This document shows, piece after piece, positions 8,970 through 16,412 of a stretch of DNA of 64,000 nucleotides; the stretch's first letter is position 1; every line of letters starts with the position of its first letter. The notes below the pieces were generated by a model. It saw only the letters and a list, made by a program, of their open reading frames with translations. It was not told where the DNA came from and made no database searches. Origin of the DNA: Pseudomonas cichorii (lineage in GTDB: Bacteria > Pseudomonadota > Gammaproteobacteria > Pseudomonadales > Pseudomonadaceae). Location: assembly GCF_015471405.1 (NCBI RefSeq), contig NZ_BLVZ01000015.1, positions 1 through 64,000 of the forward strand, in the 5' to 3' direction. The position numbers and the translations under genes are program-made.

Positions 8970-9941
8970 ATGGGCCGAGTTGTTGCAGCAGCGGTTTACA
9001 GCAAAGGCAAGAAAGTCAGCAATATCACCCTTGAAGAAGGCGCGGCCTGGGCAGCCAAACCTGAGCATTTTGTCTGGATAGGGCTGGAGCAGCCCACCCC
9101 ACAGGAGCTGGAAAGTCTTAAAAAGCAATTCAACCTGCATGAACTGGCCATTGAAGATGCGCTGGAAGTCCATAGCCGCCCGAAACTTGAAACCTTCGGC
9201 GACGCGCTGTTTATCGTCACCTACGCGCCCGTGCGGGAAAACGGCAAGCTGCAATTCATCGAAACCCATATCTTCGCCGGCAAGGGCTACATCATCACTT
9301 CGCGAAATGGGCACTCCAAGTCCTATGGCATCGTGCGCCAGCGTTGTGAGGCCAGGCCATTGCTGCTGGAGCATGGCGAAGACTTCGTGCTCTATGCCCT
9401 GCTGGACTTTGTGACCGAGAGCTATCAGCCGGTCACCGAAGCCATTCATGCCGAGCTGGAAGAACTGGAGCAAAACGTCCTCGGCGGCATCCTGAATGAA
9501 TCCTATATCCACCGCATTCACAGCCTGCGTCGCGACCTGCTGCGCCTGAGGCGTTATGTGTCGCCAATGGTGGAAGTCGGTGAGGAATTGCAAAAGCTGA
9601 GCTTTCCCTTCATCGACAAGAACATGCGCCCGTACTTTCGTGACGTGGAGATTCACGTCAAACGGCAAATGGAAGACCTGGCCAATCTGCGTGATATCGC
9701 CAGCCAGACCATTGAGATCGGTTTGTTGCTGGAGTCGTCACGGCAAAGCATCGTGCAACGCAAGTTCGCGGCCTGGGCGGCCATTCTGGCGTTTCCGACC
9801 GCTGTCGCGGGGATCTACGGGATGAACTTCGAGAATATGCCGGAGTTGACCTGGCACTACGGCTACTTCGCAGTATTGGGGGTGATCGTGGGAGGCTGCA
9901 CGGCCTTGTTCAGCAGCTTCAAGCGCTCGGGCTGGCTGTAA
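8970..9941 (+). CDS. corA: CorA-family magnesium/divalent cation transporter
   Basis: 323 residues. A large acidic N-terminal cytoplasmic domain (to about residue 260) with long helices (EAIHAELEELEQNVLG) is followed by two C-terminal membrane helices. The signature YGMNF (residues 283-287) ends the first pore helix, and ENMPEL fills the periplasmic loop where MPEL is standard. This forms the pentameric Mg2+ channel of the inner membrane. Pseudomonads carry several CorA paralogues and the symbol only denotes the family. The start at 8970 has only a weak GAAG element. Confidence 0.92.
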   Translation: MGRVVAAAVYSKGKKVSNITLEEGAAWAAKPEHFVWIGLEQPTPQELESLKKQFNLHELAIEDALEVHSRPKLETFGDALFIVTYAPVRENGKLQFIETHIFAGKGYIITSRNGHSKSYGIVRQRCEARPLLLEHGEDFVLYALLDFVTESYQPVTEAIHAELEELEQNVLGGILNESYIHRIHSLRRDLLRLRRYVSPMVEVGEELQKLSFPFIDKNMRPYFRDVEIHVKRQMEDLANLRDIASQTIEIGLLLESSRQSIVQRKFAAWAAILAFPTAVAGIYGMNFENMPELTWHYGYFAVLGVIVGGCTALFSSFKRSGWL

Positions 9942-9948
9942 GGGCAAA

Positions 9949-9984
9949 GTGCTCCCGGCGTCTGGTATCGCGCCGGGAGCACTC
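9949..9984. terminator. Hairpin between convergent genes
   Basis: Perfect 13-bp stem AGTGCTCCCGGCG / CGCCGGGAGCACT between corA and the amidotransferase gene. The minus-strand transcript is followed by TTTG, so it may end the minus gene as well as corA. Confidence 0.65.
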
Positions 9985-9989
9985 AGGCT

Positions 9990-10718
9990 TCAAGCCACAC
10001 TCTGGCCCGGTTTGTGGGCCACAAAGCGCGTAATCCACTCGGCTACCGTTGTGCCGTGGTGCTCATGCTCCAGGCTGTCCAGGCCCTTGCGATAAACCTG
10101 CTCGCCCAGTGTCTGCTGGCGAAGGTCCAGCAAGGAGCGGGAAAATTCATGGATGAACTCGGGGTGCCCCTGAAAGCACAGGACCTGATGGTTGATGTGA
10201 TAAGCCGCGTACTGGCAGAAATCGCTGGAAGCGATGACCGTGGCATTTTCCGGCAATGCCGTGACTTGATCCTGATGGCTGATCAGCAGCGTCAGCTTGT
10301 CCATCGACGGAGTCATCCAGGGCTCAGAAGAAGCCAGTTGATAATGATGAATGCCCACTCCCCAGCCCTGGCTGGCACGCTCGGTCTTGCCACCCAGCAA
10401 TAACGCCAGCAACTGGTGCCCGAAACAGATCCCCAAAAGCTTGTCGCCCCGCTCATACAACTTGAGCAGATAGGCCTTGAGCGTCTGAATCCAGGGGTCG
10501 CTGCCAAATGAGTCGGCCTTGCTGCCGGTCACCAGATAGGCATCGAAGCGCTCGTCTTCGGGTGGATAAATGCCCTGCACCACGTTGTAGACACTGAGCT
10601 GTACGGCAAACGGTTGGCGCGCAAACAATAACTCGAACATCCGCCCATAACCCTGATATTGCTCAACCAACTCCGGGCGCAGGATGTCGGTTTCCAGAAT
10701 GCAGATGCGTAACGACAT
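9990..10718 (-). CDS. Class I glutamine amidotransferase
   Basis: 242-residue stand-alone GATase1 domain. The catalytic triad is clear: C98 in LLGICFGHQLL, H185 and E187 in CFQGHPEF. It resembles GMP-synthase-like amidotransferases and gamma-glutamyl hydrolases that act without a fused synthetase; the partner or substrate is unknown. I started it at MSLRICILETD (10718); a longer in-frame start exists 69 bases upstream but has no Shine-Dalgarno sequence and would add an unlikely leader. Confidence 0.88.
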   Translation of the reverse strand: MSLRICILETDILRPELVEQYQGYGRMFELLFARQPFAVQLSVYNVVQGIYPPEDERFDAYLVTGSKADSFGSDPWIQTLKAYLLKLYERGDKLLGICFGHQLLALLLGGKTERASQGWGVGIHHYQLASSEPWMTPSMDKLTLLISHQDQVTALPENATVIASSDFCQYAAYHINHQVLCFQGHPEFIHEFSRSLLDLRQQTLGEQVYRKGLDSLEHEHHGTTVAEWITRFVAHKPGQSVA

Positions 10719-11168
10719 AAAAAAGGACCTGAAACAGTAAAAGGGCAATAGCGCACTGGCAAAGCCTGCCTTGAATTGCACGATCAAAGCAAGAAGCCAG
10801 TATCTGCACGGCCCCCACCTGGTATCGCTCGCAGGACATACCTTGGCCGGACGAACGGTAGCAGGCTAACGACGCTCCCTCAAAGCCTCTAGCCAAGGCC
10901 TGACCATATTATCAGCAGTTCCTAAATAACCTTTAATCAGAAATTATCAGACTTAAATATCAAATAGTTCTAAGCTATATGCAATGCGGCCTCTAAGGTT
11001 AAATCTGTAACAGGAAGGCGCGATAAAAATACATCCAGCGTCAGGTCAGCGGCCATGTGGCCGGGACCACCTGTTCATAAGCACCACCTTTGCCAGCTGC
11101 CCGATTTCGTAATTGATGAATTCGGTGAGCTTTTGTCGCTCAGGAATAACAACAAAAGGCAGTCAGCC
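10719..11168. other. Intergenic region, AT-rich in the middle
   Basis: Upstream region shared by the minus-strand amidotransferase and a plus-strand micro-ORF. 10915-10990 is distinctly AT-rich compared with the flanks, which would suit a promoter, but I could not pick a convincing -35/-10 pair. No RNA gene seen. Confidence 0.5.
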
Positions 11169-11264
11169 ATGTTCAAGCATTCAAAGATACGTCAGGCGGG
11201 ACTTATTGTATTCGCGACCACTCTTCTCTTGATCCTGCCGAATCTGAACAGGTTGTTCGGCTGA
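11169..11264 (+). CDS. Putative 31-residue single-pass membrane peptide
   Basis: MFKHSKIRQAGLIVF..., with a positively charged N-terminus and then one hydrophobic helix (LIVFATTLLLILP) and a short tail. An AAAGGC element lies about 10 bases before the ATG. Composition is typical of small inner-membrane proteins, but at this length chance cannot be excluded. Confidence 0.45.
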   Translation: MFKHSKIRQAGLIVFATTLLLILPNLNRLFG

Positions 11265-11332
11265 TTCAGGATGCGCTACCGAACCGTCCTTATCTGTGCC
11301 AATCTTCCTGTTAAATGCAGGGAGATGGACTT

Positions 11333-11704
11333 ATGCGCCAATGGATAGCAATGGGTATTCTGGCTTGCAGCTTCGCGGTGCAGGCTGGTGAAGTAGAACA
11401 GGCCGCCGCCGTGGCCGCCTTGAAGGAAGGGAAACTGGCAGTGGATGTGCGCAGCCAGACCGAATACGACGCTGGCACCGTGCTCAATGCGGTTCGGGTC
11501 GAAGATGCACGCTTGGTCAACCAACTGAAACAGGTGCTCACCGACCGCAACTCTGTGTTCGTCATTTTCAGCAGCAGCAGTGAAAAAGCAAGCAAGGCGC
11601 AGGACAAACTCAGACAGGCGGGTTACTTCAGTGTCATCAACGGCGGCAATTATGAAGAGCTGCATAATGCGCTGTATGACATTACCGATGATCCGGCGGA
11701 ATAA
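11333..11704 (+). CDS. Exported rhodanese-fold protein lacking the catalytic cysteine
   Basis: 123 residues from the ATG at 11333 (GGGAGATGG upstream). A signal peptide (MRQWIAMGILACSFAVQA) is followed by a short single rhodanese domain: LAVDVRSQTEYDAGTV corresponds to the conserved 'DVR...E...GHI' strand. The active-site loop reads VFVIFSSSSEKASKAQ where active family members (PspE-like) have a C-x-x-G loop; the mature protein has no cysteine at all. It is therefore a periplasmic protein that cannot do thiosulfate sulfur transfer by the usual mechanism; perhaps a binding or regulatory role. Confidence 0.82.
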   Translation: MRQWIAMGILACSFAVQAGEVEQAAAVAALKEGKLAVDVRSQTEYDAGTVLNAVRVEDARLVNQLKQVLTDRNSVFVIFSSSSEKASKAQDKLRQAGYFSVINGGNYEELHNALYDITDDPAE

Positions 11705-11746
11705 CTGCTTGCGCCAACAGCTTACCTGTCATGAATCAGGCGAGCG

Positions 11747-11774
11747 TGTGGGAGCGAATTCATTCGCTCCCACA
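11747..11774. repeat. REP palindrome (single hairpin)
   Basis: Perfect palindrome TGTGGGAGCGAA-TTCA-TTCGCTCCCACA. It lies between the 3' ends of two convergent genes, where it can also act as a terminator. Confidence 0.88.
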
Positions 11775-11786
11775 GCGGTTTGAAGC

Positions 11787-12584
11787 TTACTGGTGCTGCA
11801 CCTGAACCTGTGTCGAGACTGACACCTTGGCGTGCATCTGCTCGTAACCCCCACCACGACGCATGCCACGTACCGGGCAGGCATCCAGATAATCCAGGCC
11901 GACTGCCAGTTTCAGGTGGCGTGCCGGAATGGCGAGAGTGTTGGTGACGTCAAAGCTGTACCAGCCATCGTCGATCCAGGCCTCGGCCCAGGCATGACTG
12001 GACAGGTGATCCTTGTCTTCGCTGTACAGATAACCGGAGACATAACGTGCCGGAACGCCAAGACTACGTGCGCACGCCAGGAATGCATGGGTATGGTCCT
12101 GGCAGACGCCTGAACGACCGGCAAACGCCTGAACCGCGCTGGTATCGACTTCCGTCGCCCCGGGCGTGTAGACGATGTGCTGATTCAGCGCCTGCATGAG
12201 ATCGATCAGCCCCGTACGATCAGTACGCTTGCTGCTCTCCTTGGCTGCAAATGCGCGCATGGCCTCGTCCGCTTCGGTCAGACGGGTAAAGCGCAGAAAC
12301 GGCAGCGCCGACTGGCTTTCGTATTCGGACTCACGGGTTTCATCGATTTCAACCTGACCGCGGGCGCCAATGATGATCGATTCATGGGGCTCGTCCAGGC
12401 TCAGCACATGCAGGATGTTGCCAAACGGATCGATCTGCGCGCGCACCGGACGCGGCAGGCTCAACTGCCAGCTCAGAACCTGCTGACGCTCGCTGTCATG
12501 GGGAGTCAGGCGCAGATACTGGATGCTGGCCCGAACCTGATCATCATAGTGATAGGTGGTCTCGTGGCTAATTGAGAGTCTCAT
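11787..12584 (-). CDS. Transglutaminase-like cysteine peptidase family protein
   Basis: 265 residues. An N-terminal beta domain (MRLSISHETTYHYDDQV) is followed by a transglutaminase core with the triad C161 (SGVCQDHTHAF), H197 (SSHAWAEAW) and D212 (YSFDVTNT). No signal peptide. Its ATG overlaps the stop of the alpha-E gene by four bases (ATGA), so it is translationally coupled. In many proteobacteria this trio (ATP-grasp, alpha-E, transglutaminase) is conserved and suspected to build or trim a peptide, an inference from published genome-context work that has no settled function. Confidence 0.9.
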   Translation of the reverse strand: MRLSISHETTYHYDDQVRASIQYLRLTPHDSERQQVLSWQLSLPRPVRAQIDPFGNILHVLSLDEPHESIIIGARGQVEIDETRESEYESQSALPFLRFTRLTEADEAMRAFAAKESSKRTDRTGLIDLMQALNQHIVYTPGATEVDTSAVQAFAGRSGVCQDHTHAFLACARSLGVPARYVSGYLYSEDKDHLSSHAWAEAWIDDGWYSFDVTNTLAIPARHLKLAVGLDYLDACPVRGMRRGGGYEQMHAKVSVSTQVQVQHQ

Positions 12585-13537
12585 GCAGCCTCCAGATATG
12601 AAGTGTGGATGGCATCACCCAGTTGGGCCACCAGGGGAATGAATTCGTTCAACCACTCATGCAGGCCTTCAGCCAGGATCTCGTCGATGCTGGTATAGCG
12701 CAGGCGTGCATCCATTTCCGCCGCCAGACGCTGTGCCGGTCGGCCATTGGCGCCCGGCAGGCTGGCGAGGATCAGGTCCAACTCTTCCAGGCAGGCCCGC
12801 AAGGAACGCGGAATGTCGGCACGCAATAGCAATAGCTCGGCAACATGGCGCGCACCCGGCGCGTCCCGGTACAGCTCGGTATAGGCCTCGAAGGACGACA
12901 AGGCGCGCAACAAGGCGCTCCACTGGTAGTAACCGGCTGCCGAGTTATCCGCCGCCGCGTTGGCCTGCGGCCCACGCAACTCAAGCATTTCATAACGGGC
13001 ATCGAGCATGCGCATGGTGTTGTCGGCACGCTCGATGAAGGTGCCCAGGCGAATGAAACGGAACGCATCGTTACGCATGATGGTGCCGTAGGTCGCGCCA
13101 CGAAACAGGTGGGAACGCTCCTTCACCCACTCGCAGAAATGGCTCATGCCATAGCGCGCCAGCCCTTGCTCGGCGATCCCGCGAATCTCCAGCCAGGTGG
13201 AGTTGATGTTCTCCCACATGTCAGCGGTAATTCGTCCGCGCACCGCATGGGCACTGGCCCGTGCTGCGCCAAGACAGCTGTAGATGCTGGCCGGGTTGGT
13301 TGCATCAAGGGCAAAGAAGTGCAGCATGCGCTCGGCATGCAAGGCGCCATGACGCTCCACATAAGCATCCAGGGTTCCGGTGATCAGCAGCGGCATGGCA
13401 ATTTCATCCAGCCCGCCGCGCCCGTCCTGGGGCATCAATGACAGCGAATAACTCACGTCCATCATTCGGGCGAGGTTCTCCGCTCGCTCCAGGTAACGCG
13501 ACATCCAGAAAAGATCCGAGGCAGTTCTACTTAGCAT
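12581..13537 (-). CDS. Alpha-E (DUF403) domain protein
   Basis: 318-residue all-helical protein beginning MLSRTASDLFWMSRYLERAENLARMMDV, the signature of the alpha-E family. No signal peptide or membrane helix. Middle gene of the ATP-grasp / alpha-E / transglutaminase operon, 12 bp after the ATP-grasp stop and overlapping the next start by 4 bp. The molecular role is unknown; constant linkage with the amide-bond-forming and amide-breaking neighbours suggests a carrier or scaffold function (inference). Confidence 0.9.
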   Translation of the reverse strand: MLSRTASDLFWMSRYLERAENLARMMDVSYSLSLMPQDGRGGLDEIAMPLLITGTLDAYVERHGALHAERMLHFFALDATNPASIYSCLGAARASAHAVRGRITADMWENINSTWLEIRGIAEQGLARYGMSHFCEWVKERSHLFRGATYGTIMRNDAFRFIRLGTFIERADNTMRMLDARYEMLELRGPQANAAADNSAAGYYQWSALLRALSSFEAYTELYRDAPGARHVAELLLLRADIPRSLRACLEELDLILASLPGANGRPAQRLAAEMDARLRYTSIDEILAEGLHEWLNEFIPLVAQLGDAIHTSYLEAA

Positions 13538-13549
13538 TGGCAGGCATCC

Positions 13550-14959
13550 TTAATCCTCGACCACCCAGGTGTCCTTGGTTCCACCACCTTGCGACGAGTT
13601 CACCACCAGCGAGCCTTCACGCAGCGCTACTCGGGTAAGCCCGCCAGGCACGACGCGGGTTTCGCGGCCGGAGAGGACAAATGGGCGCAAGTCGATATGT
13701 CGCGGGGCGATGCCGTTCTCGACGAAGGTCGGGCAGGTCGACAGGGACAAGGTCGGTTGGGCGATATAAGCGTGTGGCTTGGCTTTGAGACGGGCACGGA
13801 ACGATTCGATTTCAGCAGCACTTGCCGCAGGACCGACCAGCATTCCGTAACCACCGGAGCCCTGGGTTTCCTTGACCACCAGATCACCCAGATTGGCCAG
13901 CACATGGGACAGCTCTTCAGGCTTGCGGCACTGCCAGGTCGGCACGTTCTTGAGGATCGGCTCTTCATCCAGATAGAAACGGATCATGTCCGTGACATAT
14001 GGATAAATCGACTTGTCGTCGGCCACCCCGGTGCCGATGGCATTGGCCAGGACCACATTGCCGGAACGATAGGCCGACAGCAGGCCCGGAACACCCAGCA
14101 TCGAATCGGGGTTGAAGGCCAGCGGATCGAGGAAGGCATCGTCCAGACGGCGGTAGATCACATCAACGGCTTTCGGGCCGTCGGTGGTGCGCATGAAGAC
14201 ACGATCATCACGGACGAAAAGGTCAGCCCCTTCCACCAGTTCAACGCCCATCTCCCGCGCCAGAAAGGCGTGCTCGAAAAATGCGCTGTTGAAACGACCA
14301 GGCGTCAGGACCACAACGCTTGGGTTGTCCAGATGGCTCGAACTCTTGAGCGTGTCGAGCAACAGGTTCGGGTAGTGATCGATCGGTGCAATGCGTTGCG
14401 CGGCGAACAGCTCCGGGAACAGGCGCATCATCATCTTGCGATCTTCGAGCATGTAGCTCACGCCGCTCGGGGTGCGCAGGTTGTCTTCAAGCACGTAATA
14501 AGTGCCATCGCCATCACGCACCAGGTCGACCCCGGAGATGTGCGAGTACAGATCACGATGCAGATTCAAGCCTTGCATTGCCAACTGGTATTGCTCGTTG
14601 GCCAGGACCTGCTCGGCAGGAATGATGCCCGCCTTGATGATCCGTTGATCGTGATACAGGTCGGCGAGAAACATGTTCAACGCCTTGACGCGCTGAATGC
14701 AGCCGCGCTCCACAACCCGCCATTCACTGGCAGGAATGCTGCGCGGGATCGTATCGAAGGGGATCAACCTTTCGGTCCCCTGCTCGTCACCATAGAGCGT
14801 GAACGTGATCCCGGCGCGATGAAACAATAGATCGGCTTCACGCCGGCGTTGAGCCAGAAGCTCAGGAGGCGTATCCCCCAACCAGCGGGCAAATTCCCGA
14901 TAATGCGGGCGGACCTGACCGCCAGCGTCGTACATCTCGTCATAAAAGGTGCGGATCAT
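13550..14959 (-). CDS. Circularly permuted type 2 ATP-grasp protein (DUF404/DUF407)
   Basis: 469 residues, starting MIRTFYDEMYDAGGQVRPHY with AAGGAG seven bases upstream of 14959; a longer frame to 15079 would run through the promoter. Blocks typical of the family: FTLYGDEQGTERLIPFD, DLYHDQRIIKAGIIPAE, LEDNLRTPSGVSYMLEDR, FVKETQGSGGYGMLVGPAAS-like ATP-binding loop near residue 385. Predicted to form an amide bond using ATP on an unknown peptide or amine. It leads the operon and carries a strong sigma54 promoter with an NtrC-like site, which points to expression under nitrogen limitation. Confidence 0.92.
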   Translation of the reverse strand: MIRTFYDEMYDAGGQVRPHYREFARWLGDTPPELLAQRRREADLLFHRAGITFTLYGDEQGTERLIPFDTIPRSIPASEWRVVERGCIQRVKALNMFLADLYHDQRIIKAGIIPAEQVLANEQYQLAMQGLNLHRDLYSHISGVDLVRDGDGTYYVLEDNLRTPSGVSYMLEDRKMMMRLFPELFAAQRIAPIDHYPNLLLDTLKSSSHLDNPSVVVLTPGRFNSAFFEHAFLAREMGVELVEGADLFVRDDRVFMRTTDGPKAVDVIYRRLDDAFLDPLAFNPDSMLGVPGLLSAYRSGNVVLANAIGTGVADDKSIYPYVTDMIRFYLDEEPILKNVPTWQCRKPEELSHVLANLGDLVVKETQGSGGYGMLVGPAASAAEIESFRARLKAKPHAYIAQPTLSLSTCPTFVENGIAPRHIDLRPFVLSGRETRVVPGGLTRVALREGSLVVNSSQGGGTKDTWVVED

Positions 14960-14994
14960 GCCGTACTCCTTGTCACCATGGACATCAGGACCTT

Positions 14995-15010
14995 CGCAAG
15001 GCCCGTGCCA
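14995..15010 (-). promoter_or_regulatory. Sigma54 (-24/-12) promoter of the ATP-grasp operon
   Basis: Minus strand reads TGGCACG-GGCC-TTGCG, differing from the consensus TGGCACR-N4-TTGCW only at the last base. GG and GC are in the right register. The predicted transcript start is near 14984, about 25 bases before the ATG. Confidence 0.85.
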
Positions 15011-15061
15011 TCGGCATAAACGCTTTAATATCAACAACTTATTTAAAACAAGAACATCCAA

Positions 15062-15078
15062 CGCACCATTCCTGTGCA
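15062..15078 (-). promoter_or_regulatory. NtrC-like binding site
   Basis: Minus strand reads TGCACAGGAATGGTGCG, matching the enteric NtrC site pattern TGCAC-N5-TGGTGCA in all but the last position. It is centred about 86 bases upstream of the predicted sigma54 start, a normal enhancer distance. Confidence 0.7.
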
Positions 15079-15295
15079 ATAAACGCCCCAGTCAATTCTC
15101 CTACGCTTCATTCGGAAGCGTCAGTCACTCGCGAAATCTATCACCAGCATAGTCAGTGTTGATTTGATGGTGAGATATTAGTTCGCCACAATCACCATCA
15201 CCGAGCAAACAAAGGCCCGAATGCCTGTTTCACGTTTTTTTCTGGAAATATGTCAGCACCTGCGCCCTCGCGCCTTTATAACCGGACTTCCCTTC

Positions 15296-15323
15296 AAGCC
15301 ACTCCATTGAGTGGCTTTTTTTT
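15296..15323 (+). terminator. Orphan rho-independent terminator
   Basis: AAGCCACTC-CATT-GAGTGGCTT stem followed by a run of T. No protein gene precedes it on the plus strand for more than 2 kb. Confidence 0.8.
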
Positions 15324-15349
15324 GATCATCGAATTTACTTCAGTGGGCT

Positions 15350-15373
15350 TTCGCGAATGAATTCGCTCCTGCC
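15350..15373. repeat. Single REP sequence
   Basis: TTCGCGAATGAATTCGCTCC, the same family as the other GAATTC-core REPs in this window, here without a partner. Confidence 0.8.
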
Positions 15374-15384
15374 ACCAGCACCCA

Positions 15385-15429
15385 AAAACAAGACCGGCCA
15401 ATTGCAGAGTGCTCCGCAATTGGCCGGTC
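15385..15429 (-). terminator. Terminator of the RraB-like gene
   Basis: A perfect 14-bp stem GACCGGCCAATTGC / GCAATTGGCCGGTC lies just past the minus-strand stop at 15449. On that strand it is followed by TTGTTTTTG. Confidence 0.85.
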
Positions 15430-15448
15430 GTGACTGGATCGAGATGAT

Positions 15449-15790
15449 TCATGCGTGCAGTCTTCTGATCTCCGCTGTGACCCCCCATCCTTCAACTTCA
15501 CCGTCCATCGGTGAAATCACGCTCTGGAAGTCTTGCTCAAAGTCTCCGATCCCGTCGTACGTGGCATACATGACCTTGCTCAATTGCAAGTGCCACGCAC
15601 CGTCGTCACGCACGTTGATCTGGGTATTGATGGATTCACCACGAAACTGTCCTGCTGCCTGCCGCGCCCTTTCCTCATCCGGGAATACGGCATAGAACTC
15701 GATGGGGTAACTGCGTGCAAAATCAAAACCGCCTTCTTTCATGCGGCGCAGTACGTTACTGCTGATGTCCTCTTGATAGGCTGTGCTCAT
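15449..15790 (-). CDS. RraB-family (ribonuclease E regulator B-like) protein
   Basis: 113 residues: MSTAYQEDISSNVLRRMKEGG..., then FYAVFPDEERARQAAGQFRG, MYATYDGIGDFEQDF and VEGWGVTAEI, the pattern I know from Pseudomonas proteins labelled ribonuclease E inhibitor RraB. If the label is right, it binds the C-terminal part of RNase E and slows mRNA decay; the Pseudomonas branch is short and diverged from E. coli RraB, so activity is inferred. AGGAGGA directly precedes the ATG. Single-gene unit with its own terminator. Confidence 0.8.
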   Translation of the reverse strand: MSTAYQEDISSNVLRRMKEGGFDFARSYPIEFYAVFPDEERARQAAGQFRGESINTQINVRDDGAWHLQLSKVMYATYDGIGDFEQDFQSVISPMDGEVEGWGVTAEIRRLHA

Positions 15791-15939
15791 GAAACGTCCT
15801 CCTATGCAACGATAGATAGAGTTTCAACTCTTCCAGAACGACCACCTTGGCGGGGGTCGCCACACGACAGTTAATCCGAAGTGGGGAATCAAGCATGAAG
15901 CTGACCAAACCGAGCCTGTGACAGCTCGGGTTTCGACAT

Positions 15940-15962
15940 GGAGAGGCCGACGTATCGGCCTC
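15940..15962. other. Short hairpin in the gap 15791-16035
   Basis: GAGGCCGA-CGTA-TCGGCCTC palindrome, preceded by a second imperfect hairpin (AAACCGAGC ... GCTCGGGTTT, about 15906-15933). They could terminate the minus-strand small gene at 16036, though U tracts are weak. Confidence 0.4.
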
Positions 15963-16035
15963 GTTTGCAGAGTAGACCCATCTCGGGTCGGCTGCCAAGT
16001 GCCTGACACAACAAGTCTTTGCGTGTGTAAATGAA

Positions 16036-16272
16036 TCAGATTACTTCTGTAATGGAAATGATCTGGACACTGTTGTGATCCTTGAGGGTTTTCACTGTGG
16101 GCTCCTCGGTTCTCCCCTCCAGATCATTGAGGTTCAGTTCATCGGTGACCGGAAACAGAATGGGACGCAGAAGACGTGCCGCAGCCTCCTCGCTCGGGCG
16201 CTCCAGTGAATCAATATCATGACGTTGCTGTACACCATCTTTATCGATATATGAAATGGCCCACTGTCTCAT
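16036..16272 (-). CDS. Small conserved-looking protein of unknown function
   Basis: 78 residues from MRQWAISYIDKDGVQQRHD; GGAGA lies six bases before the ATG at 16272. Predicted mixed alpha/beta with no signal peptide or membrane segment; a negatively charged middle (DELNLNDLEGRTEEP). I do not recognise the family. The clean ribosome binding site and codon usage like the neighbours support it as real. Confidence 0.65.
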   Translation of the reverse strand: MRQWAISYIDKDGVQQRHDIDSLERPSEEAAARLLRPILFPVTDELNLNDLEGRTEEPTVKTLKDHNSVQIISITEVI

Positions 16273-16355
16273 CGATGTCTCCAGAACAAAGCCAGAACGC
16301 TGGCCTACATGATCTGGACCTTTTGCCAACGGCATTCGTTCAAGAAAAATGCAGG

Positions 16356-16393
16356 TAAAAAGAAAGGCCCTCGCAACCAGTGCAGAGGGCCTT
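16356..16393 (-). terminator. Terminator of the LTA-synthase-like gene
   Basis: AAGGCCCTC ... GAGGGCCTT stem with a 12-base loop, followed on the minus strand by TCTTTTT. Confidence 0.88.
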
Positions 16394-16412
16394 CGTTCAT
16401 GGCAGCAAAAGA

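Larger units (their letters stand above)
14960..15448. other. Intergenic region with sigma54 promoter, inverted repeat and orphan terminator
   Basis: From left to right: the sigma54 promoter and NtrC-like site of the ATP-grasp operon; a 9-bp inverted repeat TGATGGTGA (15165-15173) / TCACCATCA (15192-15200) with an 18-base spacer; a strong plus-strand terminator at 15296-15323 with no gene upstream of it; a REP at 15350-15373; and the rraB terminator. The 15165-15323 stretch could encode a small RNA, but I could not find a clear promoter for it. Confidence 0.6.
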
